Below, piece after piece: positions 58,620-64,000 of a stretch of DNA of 64,000 nt; position 1 is the first letter of the stretch; each line of letters starts with the position of its first letter. Under the pieces are notes generated by a model. That model saw only the letters and a list, made by a program, of their open reading frames with translations. It was not told the origin of the DNA and did not search any database. Source of the stretch: Bartonella sp. WD16.2 (GTDB lineage Bacteria; Pseudomonadota; Alphaproteobacteria; Rhizobiales; Rhizobiaceae); contig NZ_CP019781.1 of assembly GCF_002022505.1 (NCBI RefSeq), positions 1,511,501 through 1,575,500 of the forward strand, given 5' to 3'. Both the position numbers and the translations under genes were made by a program.

Positions 58620-59054
58620 ATGGCTTATTGGCTTTTTAAATCTGAACCTCAAAAATGGTCGTGGGCTATGCAAAAACAAAAAGGCGCACATGGCGAACAA
58701 TGGGATGGTGTACGCAACTATCAAGCGCGCAATAATATGCGTGCCATGAAATATGGTGATAAAGGATTCTTTTATCATTCCAACAAAGGGTTAGAAATAG
58801 TAGGCATTGTAGAAGTATGTGCACAAGCACATCCTGATTCTACAACTTCTGATCCACGCTGGGAATGTGTAGATATTCGCGCCCTTTGTGACATGCCAAA
58901 CCCTGTTTCACTAAAACAAATCAAAGCTAATCCAAAATTGAAAAACATGGCACTGGTCAAAACTATACGCTTATCAGTACAACCTGTCACAGAAGATGAG
59001 TGGAAAGAAGTTTGCTCTATGGGTGGGCTCAAACCAGAAATGCTTTTAACCTAA
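58620..59054 (+). CDS. EVE-domain protein
   Basis: Small PUA-like protein whose relatives bind modified bases in DNA or RNA. MAYWLFKSEPQKWSW, the WDGVRNYQARNNMRAMKYGDKGFFYHSN core and VGIVEV are the family signature. The 144 residues are essentially the whole domain. AAGGAG precedes the ATG by five bases. In Rhizobiales it is near tsaD. Its 3' end overlaps the convergent transpeptidase gene by 9 bp. Confidence 0.92.
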   Translation: MAYWLFKSEPQKWSWAMQKQKGAHGEQWDGVRNYQARNNMRAMKYGDKGFFYHSNKGLEIVGIVEVCAQAHPDSTTSDPRWECVDIRALCDMPNPVSLKQIKANPKLKNMALVKTIRLSVQPVTEDEWKEVCSMGGLKPEMLLT

Positions 59055-59609
59055 AACAATAATTTTTGTCCGCAAATTAATATAGGGTAAAAGGCGTTCC
59101 ATATCACGACGGGAAAGTGCAATACATCCTTCTGTTGGAGTATAATTGTCCCGTGTTAAATGCATAAAAATAGCGCTTCCTCTTGCCATTTTGCGTTGTG
59201 TGATATTCCAATCTAGAATAAGACCAATTGCATAAAGACCATCTTCACGGTGCATTTTTTCAGCACTTCTAGAATAAGGAAGGCGCACTAAACGATTATA
59301 ATTGGCATCACCACTAGCATCACACCAACCATCTTGTGCGCGAATATGATGAAAAGGCAAAACTGAACGCACAAAAGGGCGATAAAAATTATCGCGAAAT
59401 CCTCCCAAACAACGCATATTTGCCAAAGGTGTAGCACCATCACCTTCGCGCTTATAAGAGGAAATACCACCTCGCCCTAAAGCGCAAAGAAAACGATGCT
59501 GACCAGCACAAAGAATACCCCGTGTACGCACACCTGCTTGTCGACGGATGACCATAAAAGCAACAAAAGTTTGTTTTTTATAGCATTTCTTTTTTAATTC
59601 TACTTGCAT
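59046..59609 (-). CDS. YkuD-type L,D-transpeptidase-like protein
   Basis: Predicted peptidoglycan L,D-transpeptidase or related hydrolase of the YkuD-like COG3786 group. The catalytic Cys is in TPTEGCIALSRRDM, preceded by a conserved His in FMHLTRDN. The N-terminal about 30 residues are basic with no clear signal cleavage site, so an alternative start (MVIRRQAG) or a Tat/non-classical route is possible. Length 187. It is divergent from the response-regulator gene. Confidence 0.82.
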   Translation of the reverse strand: MQVELKKKCYKKQTFVAFMVIRRQAGVRTRGILCAGQHRFLCALGRGGISSYKREGDGATPLANMRCLGGFRDNFYRPFVRSVLPFHHIRAQDGWCDASGDANYNRLVRLPYSRSAEKMHREDGLYAIGLILDWNITQRKMARGSAIFMHLTRDNYTPTEGCIALSRRDMERLLPYINLRTKIIVLG

Positions 59610-59675
59610 AAAATCTTTATTTCATGAAACTACTTTCCACAAAGTATAGCGCACATAAGCTTTATAAGGAAAAAA

Positions 59676-60359
59676 ATGAACAGCTACACCCTTTTAATTG
59701 TTGAGGAAGAGGATGACCTGCGCTCTATTCTGCTAGAACAATTGCAAATTCATGAAGAATTTGAAGTGCTTCAAGCAAAAACAGCCGAAGAAGGAATCGC
59801 AATAGCTCATAAAGAAAAAATCGATCTCGCTGTTTTTGATATTAAACTGCCTGATCTGGATGGCCGCGAAGCTGTTAAAAAATTACGTGATCAAAAATTT
59901 CGCGCTCCCATTATTATGATAACTGATCATGACACAGATTGTGATACTTTTTTAAACCTTGAAGCAGGTGCCAATGATTATGTAACAAAACCCTTTCGTT
60001 TTGCGGTATTGTTAGCGCGTATTCGAACCCAATTACATCAATACGAACACCATGAAGATGCACTTTTTCGTATTGGTTCTTATACTTTTAAACCTGGGCA
60101 AAAACTTCTGATTGATTGCCATGGTAATAAAATCCGCCTTACCGAAAAAGAAGCAGCAATTCTTAAATATCTTTATAACACGCGTAACAAAGTTGTTAGC
60201 CGCGAAATATTGTTAGAGCATATTTGGGGCTATAATAAACACATTGTCACCCATACATTAGAAACCCATATTTATCGTTTACGCAAAAAAATTGAAAAAG
60301 ATCCCTCTAATGCCCAGATTCTCATTACAGATCACAATGGCTATCGCCTTAATCTTTGA
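59676..60359 (+). CDS. OmpR-family response regulator
   Basis: Two-component DNA-binding regulator. The receiver domain (residues 1-125) has the acidic pocket VEEEDDL, the phosphoacceptor Asp in LAVFDIKLPD, the Thr of IIMITDHD and the conserved Lys in DYVTKPFR. A winged-helix domain follows (about 130-227), with LTEKEAAILKYL, the turn LLEHIWGYN and RLRKKIEKDP. No sensor kinase lies next to it. It resembles the essential CenR-type orphan regulators of alphaproteobacteria, but I cannot confirm this. Confidence 0.9.
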   Translation: MNSYTLLIVEEEDDLRSILLEQLQIHEEFEVLQAKTAEEGIAIAHKEKIDLAVFDIKLPDLDGREAVKKLRDQKFRAPIIMITDHDTDCDTFLNLEAGANDYVTKPFRFAVLLARIRTQLHQYEHHEDALFRIGSYTFKPGQKLLIDCHGNKIRLTEKEAAILKYLYNTRNKVVSREILLEHIWGYNKHIVTHTLETHIYRLRKKIEKDPSNAQILITDHNGYRLNL

Positions 60360-60397
60360 TTTTATGAGCAATAATCGCTTTTAAAATAACTCTAACA

Positions 60398-61162
60398 TCA
60401 CCAATTTTTCTCTGAAACAAAATCAGATCCGGATAAGATATATTTCTCCCGAGCCTGTGGTGATAATGCAGGAATGAACACACGTCGTGATTGGCGGCGT
60501 TGTATACTTATGCCTTGATAAATACGTTTGTGCGCCTGACACATTAAAAGTCCACCAAAATAAGGAAAAAGATGGCGTACAAATGGTCTATAAAAAAATG
60601 AAAACAACCGCGTTGTATAATTTAAAGAAGGCGTATAATACACAATTTCTCGCACAGGTCCGGATATAAAATTTGTTTCTTCAAATAAACAAACAATTTG
60701 TTGCCGGCTATAAGGTTCGCCATAGCCAAAAGGTGTACGATCATTGCGTGCCCAAAAACCGCTGCGATTGGGAACAATAACAATCAAATGGCCATTAGGC
60801 GCTAAAACACGCCATATTTCTTTAAGAGTTTCGCGTGAATTTTCTGTATATTCAAGTGCATGTACCAATAAAATACAATCAATCGAAGCATCAGGAAGAG
60901 GCAAATCTTCTTCAAAAACAAGCGCTGTAGCCACCCTATCAGTACAAGGCCAAGGTAAAGCACCCTGACTAGCGGGCATAAAAGCAAAACAGTGTTGTGC
61001 ACGTGTACACAATACAGAAAGGTAAGGAACTGCATAACCAAAACCCATTACTCGCTTATCAGCAAGATTTGGCCAATACAAATTCAATTGCTCACAAATT
61101 GTCGCTTGCACTCGAAGACCAAGTGCAGAAGCATAAAAATCTTTGAGTGTAACTATATCCAA
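60398..61162 (-). CDS. Class I SAM-dependent methyltransferase
   Basis: Methyltransferase of the Methyltransf_11 type, with a modified motif I (VMGFGYAVPYL), an acidic motif II (ATALVFEEDLPLPD) and DCILLVHALEYTEN as motif IV. About 254 residues. The C-terminal half contains a conserved RRQSRRVFIPA basic stretch. The substrate is unknown. It converges on the response-regulator gene. In other Rhizobiales a similar protein neighbours gloB, which is not in the window. Confidence 0.82.
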   Translation of the reverse strand: MDIVTLKDFYASALGLRVQATICEQLNLYWPNLADKRVMGFGYAVPYLSVLCTRAQHCFAFMPASQGALPWPCTDRVATALVFEEDLPLPDASIDCILLVHALEYTENSRETLKEIWRVLAPNGHLIVIVPNRSGFWARNDRTPFGYGEPYSRQQIVCLFEETNFISGPVREIVYYTPSLNYTTRLFSFFYRPFVRHLFPYFGGLLMCQAHKRIYQGISIQRRQSRRVFIPALSPQAREKYILSGSDFVSEKNW

Positions 61163-61434
61163 TTTACATTACCATGTAGAAACAAATATCAAACGTTGCA
61201 GCCCTCTATAGTCAATTTATATGGGCTCACACCCCTTCCCCTCAAGAGCAAAAATCTCCACTTTCCACTCTTTTAACAAAAATAATTCAAAAACAAAGTA
61301 ACATAAGTAAATAACATCACTATTATTATCACTTCACCAAAAGCGCGGTTTACTTCGCTTTGTTCTTTATTTTGAGTGTATCTTACTTTATAAAAATCTT
61401 TAATACGTTTTTTCTCATATTGATTTAAATTTGA

Positions 61435-63870
61435 CTAACGAAAGTGAAGCAATCTTTCAAGATAGCTTTTTTCTGCTTCAGGAATACGATTATTATTAAG
61501 GCGTTTGCGAATTTCTTCTAAAATCTCTCGTGCACGCATTTGATCATTTTTCTGTTGTCCCCCTACACCTTCTTGACCTTGACCTGTTTGTGAAGAAAGC
61601 GGACGTCCTAATGGATCTTGAGGACCACGAGCATCATCGTGATTATTTCCTTCTTTTTTCAGTACTTCGCGCATTTTTTTTAAAACATCTTGCGCACCTT
61701 GTCGTAAGGATTCTAAAGCCTCTGACTGATTTTGCATCGACATTTCATAGTCTCCATTACCAAGAGCGGTCTTTGCAGAATTCATTTTTTTTTCTGCCTC
61801 TTTTAACGCATCATTTTGTTTAAGACCTTGTGCTGAGAGTTCCTTTTCTAATTCTGATAACTCAGACTGTAATTCAACCAGACGATCTTCCAAAGCTTTG
61901 CTTTGCTTTTCCTCATTGCTTGTAACATCTTCTCCATCATGACGTTGTTTCTTTTCTAAATAGTGCGTATCATCAAGAATTTCTTGCTGTCGACGCATCA
62001 AATCACCAAGTTGATCTAGCTTTTTTTTCATTTGTGTTTCTTGATGATCATTTTGCTCTTTAGCTTGATTACTACTTTTTCGATTCTGCAAATGATCAAG
62101 TGTCTGCTCAATTTCAGCTAAAAGCTGTTCAGCTGAAGAAGAACCCAATTTGGCCATTTCTTCAATTGAATCCAGCTTTTTGGATAATGAATCTTTAGAA
62201 AGTGTAGTCTTACGCTCATTATCATCTTTTGATTTTTTTTCAGGCAAAGTACTAATATAATCATTCACAGCTTGGCGTAAATTTGCCATTAGTCGCTCAA
62301 TTTCCTCACTTGAAGTGCCATAGCGCAATGCATCACGCAAAGCAGCCTGTGCTTGTTTTAACCTTTGTTGAGCAGATTCAAACTGATCACCTTCAATACC
62401 TAAGGCAATTTGCCATAAATAATGAACTACATCACGCAATTGATCATCTGTTTTTGCAGCAGAAAGCCTTATCCATGCACTCTGCAATGCCAGAAAATGT
62501 GTTACATTTTGAAGACCATCTTCCGGGCGCACAAGCAAAGCAGAAAGCATATCAAGTACACGTTCTCGTGCACATGCATCAAGTGCTAATAAACGACGCT
62601 GCTCATCCACTGCACGAGCAATAGGGTTAGCAAAAATACGTTGCGGTAACATCATGATAAAAGTTTTACTACGCCCCTGCTGACCAGCCCCATCTTCTGC
62701 TACCAAAGTAATTTTAACCTCGCTACCAGCCCATGGATGACCAGATATATCTTGGACTGTGCGCATTTTACCTTTTCCACCACGCGCTAAAAGAAGCTTT
62801 ATCTCAGGCGCTTTATAAAGAGGAGAAGCATTTTTGTTCTGATCAAAAAGAGGTTCTATTGCAACAAAAGCCTTTGTTACACCATAATCATCATCCATTT
62901 CATAGCGTAACTCTAATGAACCAGCTAAAATCCGCTCTGGTTTTGCAAGCCAATGAATCGTCGGCACTTTATCTTTAATTATATGCAAGTGCCATTGTTG
63001 CTGCCTACGACGCGATGATACAGACAAACGCATTGAACGATCTAAGCGTGTTTCAAAACGAGTCATTGGGTCATTTAAAGTTGTTTGTTCACTTTTCTCA
63101 GTAAGCGCAATTTTGTGTCCACCATCTTCAGATACAGCCTTAACCTTAACACCAGCACCATTAACAACGCGCACAACGACATCACTCCCTTCAGGAACGG
63201 TAAGCTGTGTTGTGTCACCTCGTGTTAAATAAATAGGTGCAATGCCCGTATAAGCAGGTGGTGTTACCCAAGCATCAATGCGTATTGACGATTCATCAAC
63301 CACAGGGCGCAGATCAAACGCGTCTGATAAACGCCCTCCAGACGAGCCAAAAGAAAAACTAAAAGCACACACACATAACAAAATAAATAGTGCTCTAAGA
63401 GCTATAGGGTCATAGGCAGCACTATTAGAGTAAGCAAATCCGATTTGAACATGATGCAATTGTTCTGCCATGCGGCGTTGATGTTCACGCCAAATAACCA
63501 CACTAGAACCATCATTATCTTCAACACATAAACGATCTTTTTGAACACTTAAAGGCTGGTTTTTAAACCCACTTGTCTGTTCAATATAACAATCAACATC
63601 TCTTGCAGTAGGAAAGCGAAAACCAAATAGTAGAAATAAACTTCCTAAAATAACAAAAAGTATGAGCCAAAGAAAAAATAAATGCCACCAATAACTTAAG
63701 AGGCTAAAAACACCAAACCAACTAAGCGAACATAAAAGACTTAACGCTAAAAAAAATGGTAATAGCCGCGGCCATATCTGCTCAAAAAATAAGAAACACC
63801 AAGCAAGAAGGCGCGCAAATAGAAGCCTTATTTTCAGAAAACCTTTGATGTTTTCGTCTTTCATAGACAA
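61435..63870 (-). CDS. TIGR02302/DUF4175 membrane protein
   Basis: Large alphaproteobacterial protein of the TIGR02302 (DUF4175) family, function unknown. Two hydrophobic segments near the N-terminus (about residues 12-50 and 54-80) and one near 158-175 anchor it; a beta-rich domain occupies about 190-390; then a long Gln/Glu/Lys-rich coiled coil from about 430 to 750. The tail SSQTGQGQEGVGGQQ is low complexity. Length 811 is normal. Start either of the two nearby ATGs (MSMKDEN). It could span the membrane with the coiled coil in the periplasm; that is inference. Confidence 0.84.
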   Translation of the reverse strand: MSMKDENIKGFLKIRLLFARLLAWCFLFFEQIWPRLLPFFLALSLLCSLSWFGVFSLLSYWWHLFFLWLILFVILGSLFLLFGFRFPTARDVDCYIEQTSGFKNQPLSVQKDRLCVEDNDGSSVVIWREHQRRMAEQLHHVQIGFAYSNSAAYDPIALRALFILLCVCAFSFSFGSSGGRLSDAFDLRPVVDESSIRIDAWVTPPAYTGIAPIYLTRGDTTQLTVPEGSDVVVRVVNGAGVKVKAVSEDGGHKIALTEKSEQTTLNDPMTRFETRLDRSMRLSVSSRRRQQQWHLHIIKDKVPTIHWLAKPERILAGSLELRYEMDDDYGVTKAFVAIEPLFDQNKNASPLYKAPEIKLLLARGGKGKMRTVQDISGHPWAGSEVKITLVAEDGAGQQGRSKTFIMMLPQRIFANPIARAVDEQRRLLALDACARERVLDMLSALLVRPEDGLQNVTHFLALQSAWIRLSAAKTDDQLRDVVHYLWQIALGIEGDQFESAQQRLKQAQAALRDALRYGTSSEEIERLMANLRQAVNDYISTLPEKKSKDDNERKTTLSKDSLSKKLDSIEEMAKLGSSSAEQLLAEIEQTLDHLQNRKSSNQAKEQNDHQETQMKKKLDQLGDLMRRQQEILDDTHYLEKKQRHDGEDVTSNEEKQSKALEDRLVELQSELSELEKELSAQGLKQNDALKEAEKKMNSAKTALGNGDYEMSMQNQSEALESLRQGAQDVLKKMREVLKKEGNNHDDARGPQDPLGRPLSSQTGQGQEGVGGQQKNDQMRAREILEEIRKRLNNNRIPEAEKSYLERLLHFR

Positions 63871-64000
63871 TTATTTGTCCTTTTTAATAATAAGCTAAAG
63901 ATCATAAGACCTATAAAAATAATTTGCACCATATAAATCATTCCATAAAAGTTTATTAGAAACAATGTCAAAGACATTTAAAAATTCTCAATCCAATCTG

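Noticed and set aside
1..64000. CRISPR array, prophage or insertion sequence
   Set aside because: No regularly spaced repeats, transposase frames or phage structural genes were seen in the window.

Overview
The window is about 64 kb of an AT-rich alphaproteobacterial chromosome. Gene content and order point to a Bartonella-type member of the Rhizobiales (order-level call confident, genus likely, species not determined). Signs of this are the priA/atpH, ftsK-lolA-xthA, sdhCDAB, bolA/dnaJ-like/cobS/cobT, purH/heparinase/rsmB/htpX and tsaD/HemX-like/HemY-like neighbourhoods, low GC, long gene-poor intergenic stretches and many decayed genes. I see no prophage, insertion sequence, CRISPR array, rRNA or tRNA gene.

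Layout. 0-5 kb: atpH (cut by the window edge), a secreted unknown, priA, then 1.27 kb that looks empty but holds two plus-strand pseudogenes: a tyrosine-recombinase remnant and a clearly readable small transaldolase/fructose-6-phosphate aldolase remnant. 4.6-11.2 kb: leuS-lptE, yggS, ftsE-ftsX and a DUF218 protein. 11.7-16.4 kb: a complete tripartite efflux operon (NodT-type outer-membrane lipoprotein, MacA-like adaptor, MacB-like ABC pump). 16.5-22 kb: ftsK, a LolA-family protein, xthA and a UbiH-type hydroxylase. 22.3-28.7 kb: sdhCDAB, a 1 kb gene-free stretch, then rimM-trmD-rplS.

28.8-44 kb: SapC-family protein, a XerC/D recombinase, bolA, a frameshifted J-domain protein, cobS, a frameshifted cobT, a YhhQ-type transporter, rpmB, a SURF1 protein, a DUF1127 micro-protein, purH, a heparinase-like protein, rsmB-like, htpX and an SDHAF4-like protein. 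44-52.4 kb: rpsP, a decayed chorismate mutase, ffh, a beta-carbonic anhydrase and a very large NAD-glutamate dehydrogenase broken by a frameshift. 53-64 kb: a glutamine amidotransferase, HemY-like and HemX/mitofilin-like proteins, tsaD, an EVE-domain protein, an L,D-transpeptidase-like protein, a response regulator, a methyltransferase and a TIGR02302/DUF4175 membrane protein.

Most genes are housekeeping: translation (leuS, rpmB, rpsP, rplS, rimM, trmD, tsaD, ffh), division and chromosome segregation (ftsEX, ftsK, recombinase), envelope assembly (lptE, lolA, efflux, transpeptidase) and respiration (sdhCDAB, SDHAF4, SURF1). The most informative signal is ongoing gene decay. Two heavily degraded pseudogenes sit in apparently empty DNA. 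Three genes carry single-base breaks in homopolymer-rich tracts (A8, C8, T4A5). A chorismate mutase has lost a conserved active-site-region arginine and its frame. These homopolymer breaks could be real decay, slippage-tolerated frameshifts, or sequencing errors; raw reads would decide. I did not find a convincing new multi-gene system. The best regulatory candidates are the structured leaders of ffh and glutamate dehydrogenase.
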